Of a DNA stretch of 64,000 bases, positions 1-9,700 are shown one piece after another (positions within the stretch are counted from its first letter, which is position 1; every line of letters begins with the position of its first letter). Position numbers and translations under genes: made by a program. Source of the DNA: a virus; IMG/VR virus record IMGVR_UViG_3300025701_000007, positions 1 through 64,000 of that record. One strand, given 5' to 3'. The notes beneath the pieces were generated by a model that was given only the letters and a program-made list of their open reading frames with translations, ran no database searches and had not been told where the DNA came from.

Positions 1-1
1 A

Positions 2-3000
2 CCTTTAGTAACTGACAGCAAGAACGTACAGACTAACGTAACTAAAAGAGAGATAGCACAAAGAATATTAGGTAAATTATTAACTGAATGTGATTATTTC
101 GAGTTCCTATCAGAAGAAGCTCCAATAGTTTACGATAGTCTTAAACAGAAATTAAAGTATTTCACACCAGCTTTCCACTCTATGACACCAGAAGGTCTAA
201 ACGCCAGGTTAACATTCTTACAACAATGTATGAGACCAGGTGAGACTATACAAAAGATGCAAGGTGAATATAGTTGTGATGCTAAAAATACTAGTTTCGG
301 TAGACCACCAATATGTGTACTTAGAATAGGTGATTTTTATCACACTAAAATAGTTTTAAATAACTTAAATATAAGTTATGACCCACTTGTGTTTGACTTA
401 AACCCAGAAGGTATAGGTGTACAACCTATGTTAGCTAAAGTTAATGTTAATTTCAAATACATAGGTGGTCAAGGCCTAAGAAGACATGTTGATGAATTAC
501 AAACAGCGTTGTCTTTCAACTATTATGCTAACACAGACGTATATGACGAAAGAACGTTTGCTAATACAGATCAAAGGGAAAGAGATTTAATAAACTTAGA
601 ACAAGATTTCTTTGCTCAGAATACATTAGACTTAATCCCTATTGTAAAACAAGCTGAATTAATAACACCTTCAACAGAAAACCTTGAGATACCAGTAGGT
701 ACTATAGGTGTAATAAGTAAAAGGTTGTTACCTAAACTAGCTGGTGGTACTTACTACAATGAACTACTTAATGCTAAAACGTACAACCCAGCCGTAACAT
801 CTTACCAAACAGAAACATGCGTTATATGGCAAGGTCAATATTATGTTAGGAATAGTAAAAAAACTACACAACCACCTCTAAACCCAGAACCTACTAATTC
901 AGAATATTGGACAAAAGTAGATCATTCGAATTTTGGTGAACTAGCGTTTAGAGAAGAATACGGTAGAACCTACATGGAAAGGTATGAAATAAAGTACGAT
1001 GGTATATTTAATGAATTATACCAAACTTTTGGGGAATACACTAATAAACTAGTTAACGGTTCCAGTACAGATATAGGTATATCAGAATCAGGTTTTGAGT
1101 TAATTAAATTAGATGAAGAAGTAGCACCTGTTAGCGTAAACTACACATACAGAATTGTCTCTGAAATATTAAAAAATAAGAATTATCAAAAACCTCTAGT
1201 AGAAGTACCTTTCGCTATAACACCAGACACGATAACTGGAGCCACAAATAATACCGTAAATGGTTATGACATTAACAGTATTTCTGGTACAACATACGCT
1301 GAAGTATTTAATAACGTAGCTGACAGTAAAAGATATACCGAATTAGGTAACGTATTTAAGACAAATGAAATATTCTTAGGTACCACTAAAGGTAGTGCTA
1401 CTAAATTTGAAGCTATAAAACTGCACTTACACCCACAAGAATATATGTTCAAAGTTGGTGACGGTTTAGGGATAACCTATAAATTTGAAGCGAAAGACAG
1501 TGACTCGTTAGGTGACAACGGTATGAGTTCTAAATTCTTCCCTGGTAACTTAACTAATGGTTATACTAATAATAGACCCGATGCTTACTCAGAAACTGGT
1601 GGTATATTCTTAAAGGAAACCACAAAATCTAATGCTATCTATAGCGATATAATATACAACTTAGCACAAGAGTTTAAAACTAAAATAGCTTTAAACACTT
1701 TAGCTATATGGGATGAAAAATTAGACCCATCACTAAATACGTTTAATAACTTTTATACTGATTTAGATGATGCTCATAGAATAATATTCAAAACTTACCT
1801 GAATGAAAAATTCAATAATTACTATTCTGTTTTAGAACAATACAACGAAGAAACTAATAAAGAGTTAAGTGATAAAGTAAGTAAAATAAGCGTATTACTA
1901 GCTGGAATTTCTTTACCTACATATGGTTATGATGCTAGAAAAACAAAAGACGGTAAGACACAATTATATGAAGTGATACCAAACGGTAAAGAGTTGAAAT
2001 CCGATGTTGAATCGGATAGTCTATTCGGTTACAACCCTTACACTACTTATAAGACACTAGGTTATACTGGTGGTAATAAAATAGAATTTAGAGACGTAGA
2101 TAAGATATTTGAAAATGCGCAATTTAATAATGTAAGTCTAGAAGATTACATTTCTCTAGGTAACGGATTATATTTCTTTAAACAACAAACAAACTCCTAC
2201 TCAGGTCCAGGTCAATGGGATGATAACTCATGGACTAAAAACGAATACGAGAGAAACATGTCTTATATAAGCAAGGAATTTGGTTACTCAGATAGAACTG
2301 ACCTACCATTCCAATACGACTTTAAAAATATGTTACCAAAATCAGTAGAATTAGCTGATTCTAGTATAAATCTATATACTAATAAAAACTATTATTTTGA
2401 TACGGAATTCTCATTCAATCCTGGCCAATACGGTTCAAACACATCGTTAGAAACTACTGCCAATAACTTAGTAATGAGATCACCACAAGGCTCTATAGTC
2501 AACCAGAGTGACAATATATTCGAAGAATCGGATTACAAAATGAAATATGTTTGGGAAAAACTAAATTACGAGCTTTTTGATTTCAGTAATAAAACCTTAG
2601 ATTTAATGTTATCTGATGGTCTGGAAAGTAAGTTAAATGATTTAGATTTAACTTATAACATAGATTACGAGTTCGACAAACAATTAGAGGATTTAGTGAT
2701 AACAGGATCGACAACAGGGTCGACTACTGGAATAACAAACATGCCAGATTTATTATTTTATTACGGTGATAATAAAAGACCTAACTCTAGGATAACCAAG
2801 ACTAATTACTACATGTTCCATGATGAGAACGAAAATATAACAGGTACCGAACTAGAGAGTATACTAATTAAGTTTAACGAGGTTTTACCTTATAAATTCC
2901 CTATAAATGACGCTTTCGTTTCAGCTTTACCTACAGCTAATAAGAATAAAATATATTTAGATATTGTTGGTGAAATAGGTAATGAAACTAACGTTGAAAT

Positions 3001-3595
3001 GTCTGGGATGTTAGAGTTAATATTCTTAGAATTTATCTTAGAGTTATATATTAATAAAGCTGCACACATAGAAAGTTTAGATAAAATGTTCTCCGAATCT
3101 ATAGCAGTACCAGCTAATATAAAAAGTAACGAAAAAAAGAATGGTGCTTATATACTTAGAAAAAAGAAAAGGATTAAAAAGAATCTAAATGATGTCTTCA
3201 ATCTATTCGGTAAATTAATTGATTCTTACGAATCGGGTATAATAGAATTATACGATCATAACGAAGGTATTAAACTGGATACCGTTAAGAGCGTCAATAA
3301 AAATTTATTTGAAAAAGAATCTGATACATTATTATCACCAGATGAAATAAAGAGTGAATTAATAAAAGGTGAGGTAGAAGACTATACTTTATTGATGAGA
3401 GAGACTGGAAGTTTAGATCCTAACATGGTTAAAAACCTAGATATCTTTACAAATTACAAAAGTAACCCTATTATTAACTTAAGTTCTGCATTAGAACCAA
3501 AAACAGAACCAAAAGAATTGGTAACTAAATTAGCTCAAGAGTATCCAGAAGTGTATGGTATAGAAACCGAAACACCTACTGTACCAGAAGCTTAA
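2..3595 (+). CDS. Giant baseplate/tail-tube-initiator-like protein, 5' end outside window
   Basis: The reading frame is open from base 2 with no stop before the first ATG at 182, so the gene starts upstream of the window and the ATG is internal. At about 290-480 there is a segment (RPPICVLRIGDFYH, then a PLVFDLNPEG turn and AKVNVNFKYIGG) that resembles the N-terminal domain of contractile-injection-system tube/baseplate proteins (Afp7/PVC7, T4 gp48/gp54-like). Around 776-928 lies a short Trp/Tyr module (TCVIWQGQYYV...EYWTKV) resembling the CBM5/12 chitin-binding fold, and a possible half copy lies near 2144-2262. A Thr/Gly linker is at about 2703-2730 and the C-terminus is Glu/Pro-rich. It is followed after 16 bases by a gp53-like gene, which supports a baseplate role. 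The rest of this very long protein is not recognisable. Confidence is high for a virion structural gene and moderate for the tube-initiator assignment. Confidence 0.75.
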   Translation, partial: PLVTDSKNVQTNVTKREIAQRILGKLLTECDYFEFLSEEAPIVYDSLKQKLKYFTPAFHSMTPEGLNARLTFLQQCMRPGETIQKMQGEYSCDAKNTSFGRPPICVLRIGDFYHTKIVLNNLNISYDPLVFDLNPEGIGVQPMLAKVNVNFKYIGGQGLRRHVDELQTALSFNYYANTDVYDERTFANTDQRERDLINLEQDFFAQNTLDLIPIVKQAELITPSTENLEIPVGTIGVISKRLLPKLAGGTYYNELLNAKTYNPAVTSYQTETCVIWQGQYYVRNSKKTTQPPLNPEPTNSEYWTKVDHSNFGELAFREEYGRTYMERYEIKYDGIFNELYQTFGEYTNKLVNGSSTDIGISESGFELIKLDEEVAPVSVNYTYRIVSEILKNKNYQKPLVEVPFAITPDTITGATNNTVNGYDINSISGTTYAEVFNNVADSKRYTELGNVFKTNEIFLGTTKGSATKFEAIKLHLHPQEYMFKVGDGLGITYKFEAKDSDSLGDNGMSSKFFPGNLTNGYTNNRPDAYSETGGIFLKETTKSNAIYSDIIYNLAQEFKTKIALNTLAIWDEKLDPSLNTFNNFYTDLDDAHRIIFKTYLNEKFNNYYSVLEQYNEETNKELSDKVSKISVLLAGISLPTYGYDARKTKDGKTQLYEVIPNGKELKSDVESDSLFGYNPYTTYKTLGYTGGNKIEFRDVDKIFENAQFNNVSLEDYISLGNGLYFFKQQTNSYSGPGQWDDNSWTKNEYERNMSYISKEFGYSDRTDLPFQYDFKNMLPKSVELADSSINLYTNKNYYFDTEFSFNPGQYGSNTSLETTANNLVMRSPQGSIVNQSDNIFEESDYKMKYVWEKLNYELFDFSNKTLDLMLSDGLESKLNDLDLTYNIDYEFDKQLEDLVITGSTTGSTTGITNMPDLLFYYGDNKRPNSRITKTNYYMFHDENENITGTELESILIKFNEVLPYKFPINDAFVSALPTANKNKIYLDIVGEIGNETNVEMSGMLELIFLEFILELYINKAAHIESLDKMFSESIAVPANIKSNEKKNGAYILRKKKRIKKNLNDVFNLFGKLIDSYESGIIELYDHNEGIKLDTVKSVNKNLFEKESDTLLSPDEIKSELIKGEVEDYTLLMRETGSLDPNMVKNLDIFTNYKSNPIINLSSALEPKTEPKELVTKLAQEYPEVYGIETETPTVPEA

Positions 3596-3611
3596 ACTAA
3601 AAGATATAATT

Positions 3612-3935
3612 ATGGCATTAAACTACTTTAATAGATACAAGACGTTAAGTTCTGATGAAAAGCAAACTTCAGCACCCTTCGTTAAATTAACAGAAAAATC
3701 TACAGATTTATTCACCGTTTACGAAGTAGGTAAGTCTAGACTAGATAAACTAAGTCAGGAGTACTATTCAGCACCATACTACGGATGGTTAATATTGATG
3801 GCTAATCCAGACGTAGCCTCTTCTGAATGGGAGATACCTAACAATACTAGTATAAGGATACCTTACCCACTAACACAGACTTTAAACGAGTATGAAACTA
3901 AATTACAAAACAGAATAGATTATTATGGCGAGTAA
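3612..3935 (+). CDS. gp53: Baseplate wedge protein, gp53/LysM-like
   Basis: 107 residues. The middle (FTVYEVGKSRLDKLSQEYY, then YYGWLILMANP and IRIPYPL) has the LysM-like layout of T4 gp53 and its relatives in contractile tails: a YxVxxGxxLxxLA-type start, a YYGWLILMANP core and a final IRIP strand. In T4, gp53 clamps neighbouring baseplate wedges together. The gene lies 16 bases after the tube-initiator-like gene and overlaps the next gene by 11 bases, typical of one translationally coupled baseplate cluster. The start ATG follows an A/T-rich leader (TATAATT) with no Shine-Dalgarno sequence. It is somewhat shorter than T4 gp53. The assignment rests on the LysM pattern and the context. Confidence 0.75.
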   Translation: MALNYFNRYKTLSSDEKQTSAPFVKLTEKSTDLFTVYEVGKSRLDKLSQEYYSAPYYGWLILMANPDVASSEWEIPNNTSIRIPYPLTQTLNEYETKLQNRIDYYGE

Positions 3936-6783
3936 TTACGATGAAAAAATATTAGCAACATTTGGAAAAAGAGACAAAAGGTCTATAGATCCATCTCAAC
4001 CAGACGAATCTGTTAATGGTGTTTTCGTTGTAGATCCGAATAAAGTCATTGACTCAGAGGACAACATAAAACCCAGGTATATAAAACAGGAAGACCTTGT
4101 TATGTACGCTAATATCACAGCTAGGTTAAACCCAGACAGTACAATAATTGAGGGTACCGATAATAACGATACTAACTTTATAACAATAGGTAGAGTGGGT
4201 GTTAACGCACTAAACCCTCTAAAGACAACTACAAAGGATTCTAACGGAAACACAAATTTTAATGGGTACAAAAACTCTTTCACTACTGATTGGTCAGATT
4301 ACTTTACGTCAAACGAAAGTGAAGGTTCTTTTTTCGATCCAGAGACTTTTGGTATATCAAATATAGATGTTACACATAACGCTAGCTTAGTACCCATTAT
4401 AAAAGTTGATTTCATAGATGTACAAGGACGAACCTTATTAGAGAGAGGTGATGACGAAACGAACCCTTACAATATATTTTATAGGTTTCCATATCCGTTG
4501 TTTACATTAACCATTAAAGGTTATTATGGTAAAGCTATAGAATACCCGTTATCGATGATAAAGACGAGTACAACATTCGATAGTACAACAGGTAACTACA
4601 TAATTAAAGCCGAATTCTTATCCAGAACATTTTCAATATACAATAACTTCTTAATGGCATATGCTGCGGTGGCACCATATATGTACAAAGTAGAAGGTAC
4701 TAACGATTTTTTAGGGAAAAGGTTATTAAAAGGTTTATACCAAAAACAAAACTTAAAATATAAAGAATTATATGGTGAGAATAGTAACGAATACAAGAAG
4801 TTAGAGTTTACTAAATACCCGAGTATACAAGATCTAAGTAGAGCCGAAAATGTATTGGGTTACGATAACCTAAGTGTAACTCAAGAGTTAGAAGTTATTA
4901 AAAATAAAAAATCTGATGCTTATAAAGCATTGGCGGACATAAACAATGGTTTCAGTTTTACTGATTACGAAATAGACCAAGAAATAGGAAGTTATTACAA
5001 CCAGAGAAACGATGAATGGTATTTAAACAATGATGCTATAAACGATAAATATATACCATCATCTAACGATGGGTTTTACCTAGAGGATACATTGAGGGGG
5101 TATAGAGAAGCCCTAGAATTAGGTAACGACTTACTACTTGAAGAATTAAAAACTGATATAAAAAATAAGATAAGTGAACCTGTATACGGCTTACCAAATA
5201 CTTATTTGGGGTACATAAATAATCTAAATTCTGATTATAATTTATCCGAATTGATTAGTGATGATTTATTAATAATTAATAAAACTACTAAAACCGATAA
5301 AGAAAGTTTAAGTAAGGTATATGTAACATATAAACACGTAAGAACATTAAACGACATAATAACAAGAAGTATAAGTGAGTTTTACGAAAAACAGAGTAAT
5401 AATGTAACAGATAACTTCACATATGATTTAAAAAAGAAAATAGGTTATGTACCTAATATGGGTAACGTCGTTCGTATACTAATGAATAACATGCAGGTAT
5501 TCCTATCCATGTTAAACTTAGTAGGTTTAAATGCGGCGAATCAATTGAACAACGATTACGATAGACAAGGTAACCAAAAAAGTTTTGGTGAAACTATCAA
5601 CGATAATTATTACCCATTCCCTAATTATTATGAAAAAAAATATGATGAAAATATAGACGATACCACGATACAAAAAACATACCCTGGAAACGAATATACT
5701 AAAGATTGGTTCGAAGTACAGTTTGTGGAAGAAATTTTTAGGGCGTTAAAAGAATTAGATTATATTCCTGATAAAACTATAGATAGTGATAGTGAAACCA
5801 CTTACGAATACAAAAATACAAGTAAACCCGTTAATAACATAACATCAGACAGAAAATTTGGTCTTCTATCAACATTATTAGTTGAAAATAATTTAGATTA
5901 TTATAATATAGAACAAACGTCATTTGAATCGTTTGAAGAGTTTATAAGTAAAATATTATCATTTTCAACCCTAGGATTTTTAAATATAAATGGTGATAAA
6001 AGTAAAATAGGTGAGATAACCAAATTAATGGTTGATCATGAATACGATCTTATACAGAGACGACTAAGTGGTTTATCCGAAAATGATAGACTAGAGTACA
6101 CTAACAATATGATGTATTACTACGATCTATCTGGTACCCCTAATTACGAGGCTATATGTTCGAACAGAGTTACTTTAGGTGCGTATAACAATAATTATGA
6201 AGCTGTAATAAGTCAAGTAAGACCTCAGATATTTAAAATGAGGGAATTAATTAATAGTGACTACAGTATAGCCGAGTTCAATAAGGTATATGAAGATATT
6301 GAGAACTTAATAGATAAAGCTGTAGATATAAACCAATTTAAATCAATATACGATTACGAACCACTTAGGTATAAAAATAAAAGGAATCAAAACGGGTTAA
6401 TTGGTATAAAGTCTTTATTTTTTAAAGGATTAGACTATCATGATGAGTATGAGGGTTACTCTGTATCACTAAACAAATTTAGTGACGAACTGAATAATTA
6501 TAGAGCGGAAGGTGGTGACACCATAGACGTACCCACATTAGGTATGTATTCTTATTATATAACAGATTCAACTAGAGATGTAATTTTCGACGATAAAAAT
6601 GTTGGTAAACACAAACCTAAATATTTAGATAAAAGAGTTAATTATAAGATAGATAATAAAGTATCGTCGAATAATAGGTACTCTAACGCATTAGCACTAT
6701 CCAATAAAACAGATAATTTATTTGGTATGGATCCAGATAAAAAGGAATCTAGTAATATTAAGTATAGTAAAATAAATTTATAA
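3925..6783 (+). CDS. Large baseplate protein of unknown fold
   Basis: 952 residues. The N-terminal 60 residues are polar and the first 250 residues contain β-rich segments such as LVPIIKVDFIDVQGRTLLER and PYPLFTLTIKGYYGKAIEYP, which look like tail or hub β-domains. The centre and C-terminus are Asn/Asp/Tyr/Lys-rich with no motif I can name. It overlaps gp53 by 11 bases and its stop overlaps the start of the next gene (TAATG), so it is probably made with the other hub proteins. The position between gp53-like and hub/lysozyme genes suggests a baseplate component. It has no signal peptide or membrane segment. The function is inferred from neighbours only. Confidence 0.65.
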   Translation: MASNYDEKILATFGKRDKRSIDPSQPDESVNGVFVVDPNKVIDSEDNIKPRYIKQEDLVMYANITARLNPDSTIIEGTDNNDTNFITIGRVGVNALNPLKTTTKDSNGNTNFNGYKNSFTTDWSDYFTSNESEGSFFDPETFGISNIDVTHNASLVPIIKVDFIDVQGRTLLERGDDETNPYNIFYRFPYPLFTLTIKGYYGKAIEYPLSMIKTSTTFDSTTGNYIIKAEFLSRTFSIYNNFLMAYAAVAPYMYKVEGTNDFLGKRLLKGLYQKQNLKYKELYGENSNEYKKLEFTKYPSIQDLSRAENVLGYDNLSVTQELEVIKNKKSDAYKALADINNGFSFTDYEIDQEIGSYYNQRNDEWYLNNDAINDKYIPSSNDGFYLEDTLRGYREALELGNDLLLEELKTDIKNKISEPVYGLPNTYLGYINNLNSDYNLSELISDDLLIINKTTKTDKESLSKVYVTYKHVRTLNDIITRSISEFYEKQSNNVTDNFTYDLKKKIGYVPNMGNVVRILMNNMQVFLSMLNLVGLNAANQLNNDYDRQGNQKSFGETINDNYYPFPNYYEKKYDENIDDTTIQKTYPGNEYTKDWFEVQFVEEIFRALKELDYIPDKTIDSDSETTYEYKNTSKPVNNITSDRKFGLLSTLLVENNLDYYNIEQTSFESFEEFISKILSFSTLGFLNINGDKSKIGEITKLMVDHEYDLIQRRLSGLSENDRLEYTNNMMYYYDLSGTPNYEAICSNRVTLGAYNNNYEAVISQVRPQIFKMRELINSDYSIAEFNKVYEDIENLIDKAVDINQFKSIYDYEPLRYKNKRNQNGLIGIKSLFFKGLDYHDEYEGYSVSLNKFSDELNNYRAEGGDTIDVPTLGMYSYYITDSTRDVIFDDKNVGKHKPKYLDKRVNYKIDNKVSSNNRYSNALALSNKTDNLFGMDPDKKESSNIKYSKINL

Positions 6784-9700
6784 TGAGTACATTAGAAACG
6801 TTTTTAAAGGACAGGTACCTAAACCTAAAACACGATGATATAGACGCTTTAATAAAGTCTGATGATAACGGTTTTGCTATAAGTATAGTTGAATACACTA
6901 AAAATACTCTACGTAATTATACAGAAGGGTTAAACGAAGAATGTTTATTAAAAAACGATCAGATATATACCTGGTTGGATGGTACTATAAAAGACTACCC
7001 AGTCGGAACTAATTTCAGTAAAAATTTAAGTGCAGCTACACCAAATCATGCCATATTTGCACAAGCTACTGTTGAGGGTTTAAAAAGAGGTAATTTCGAA
7101 AAAAGTGCTCAACTACTAGTAAGTTCATTACACACTAAATCTAACCCAGACGATCTATCTGACAGATGGGTTATAGACGACCTAATAAACACATTCAAAA
7201 AATCGCAAGGTTTAGTCGAATTACCGATAAGTACTGTCCTTAAAATAGGAGCTCTTTACGACTCGTATTATTATAAAGAAAAGGATGGACCAATAAATTT
7301 CAGTACGATAAATGGGTTGTCAACTAAAGAAGGTATTGATCTACTTAACAGTGATGACGTATTATATAAACATTACGGTACTTACGGTTTCAGTGAAAAA
7401 GATCTAGCTATAGTAACATCACCATTCATAAGACCTATAACACCAAAATCTATAGACGATAAAATGTTAAACGGTTTTGAAAATTATAGTAACACCAATA
7501 TAACTAAAAATTATAGAACTAGTTTTTATAATTTCGATAACGGTAGATACGAAAGCATTAGTAATAACATATCCTCACACATACCATTTTCTGGTTACGG
7601 GGTTTTAAATAATTACCTAAACACTATGTCTAAGATATTCTTTAAAGAAGGTCTAGATGGTGGTGAAGTTAACGCAAGTATTAACGATGATAAAATACCA
7701 TACCATATAATAGGTAATTACAACGGTAGACTTAAAACTATAAAAACTTATAATGACCAGCATATAAATCTAATGACTTCGTACAACAGTTACGGTGTAA
7801 ATGTAGAGTTTGAGTTAGAAGATATTGTAGAAGAGTTTAGTGCGTTAACCTCCTCGATCACATTAGATGATGATTTTATATTCACAAACAAATATAGTAA
7901 AGAAAAGATCGAGTTCTTTTTAATCCTATCTAAGATTAAAGTTAACTACCTTAATGGTACATATACCCTACCAGAAGTCTATAATAAGATGAGAGATTTA
8001 TGTGAAATAAATAACTTAGGTGCCAAAGAGAATGACGAATACGAACTACCAGATTTAGTGGCATTATTATTATACTCTATGTACCCACCAGACGGTCCAG
8101 AGCCTAGTGAGGGTTTAAATAGACCTAACAAGAAATATAAAATACTATCTAAATACCTTGTTGATGAAAATTCTTTCATAGGTATATCTACAGAAGAACC
8201 AAGCCCAAATAACCAAGGTTTATCTTTACAAAAAGAGATAATTAAACTGGAGGGTAATTACGTAGAAATTTTTAGGGTTGTATCTAAATTACTTATAGAG
8301 ATATGGTCTAAAGAGTTAGTTAACGATAAGACTAGAAAATTAAATAAATTAGATAAAAAAGGTACTTTTGTTCTATATCCAGGTGCTGGTGGCGCTATAG
8401 ATCTAGACACACTATTTTCAAAGAAAAGGGTTGATAAAAGGGTTAATTCAAAGAAAAGTGTTAAGAGTGGTATAAGAAGTTTAAAAAAGAGTAACGTTGT
8501 TGCTTCGACTATAACCGAGAACGACTTATCCACATCAGGGTTTATAAGTGTAGAGGCTAAACATTATAAGTTAAACGGACCATCTCCATGGTACGATAAA
8601 ACTTATATTAATGATATACTAATGTATCAAAACGAGTCTTTCTATACTAGATATGAAGAAATTGTTGACGCAATAAATAGACCGAGTACAGAACTCGATA
8701 AAATTAAATTTTTCCAACGCAACCCTTCAGAGGACGATAACGATTTTAGTATTTTAGACAACACGTTAGATTATCTAGGTAAATTTGAGGTAGAATACTT
8801 CAAACCACAATCATACCCATCTAATGCTACAACAATAAACTATTTAGATAGATACGATGACGTACATTTAATTGGTAACAAGATAGATATAGCTAACAGT
8901 TCTTTTGATAATAAATTATTAGTATTAAACACACCTAGGTTACTATGGTTTGAACACCCTAACAACAGACCATCAATAGGTGGTGTTGAAGAAAACAGAC
9001 CATCACTAGGTTATGTTGAAGAAAACAAGTTCTTAAAAAGTGATGGTGTTAATTTTATGCGAGGGTTGTACGACATCAAAGAAAGGGTACACAACTCTTT
9101 TAATATGGTTGGTTTAGAATCTAAAGAAATAGAGGATTTAACTAACAACACGATATTACACACTGGATACTATTTTAACGGTAGTCTCAAAGACTTTACC
9201 TTCAAAGACTACCCAGTCGGAAAAGGGTTATACAATTCTTATCAAAGAATTGTTAACAATCCTTATGATTGGTCAAATCCCGCAGACATAGACACTTATA
9301 GTAATGATTCGGTTAAAGCATATGACACTTATTCAGCCAAATCTTTAATCGATATATTCGATGTGGATAAACTAGAAGATTTTAGGTTATTGTACAAACA
9401 ATTTAGTGGTGATGACACCAGTGAGTATTTTACTAAAACTTTCAATACATTTAACTTCAAAAGTTTGGTAAGACATTTAAACACTGTTGGTTATAGCGAT
9501 ATAAGCGAAAATTTAACTTTAAATGGTAGGAGTTTCAGTAGGGACGAGATATCAGCATTACTTTGCGGGTACACGGGTCACTTCATAGAATTTGGTTCTA
9601 GAAACGGCTTAAGTAGATTAATAAATACTAGCTTAACGATAGCACAGGAGAGTAAGGCTAAGTTCGTTATAGACGAGTTCATGAATGATAAGATAACCGT

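Noticed and set aside
1-181. Separate short region before the ATG at 182
   Set aside because: The frame is open to the window edge and continues smoothly into the gene at 182, so it is the inner part of one larger gene.
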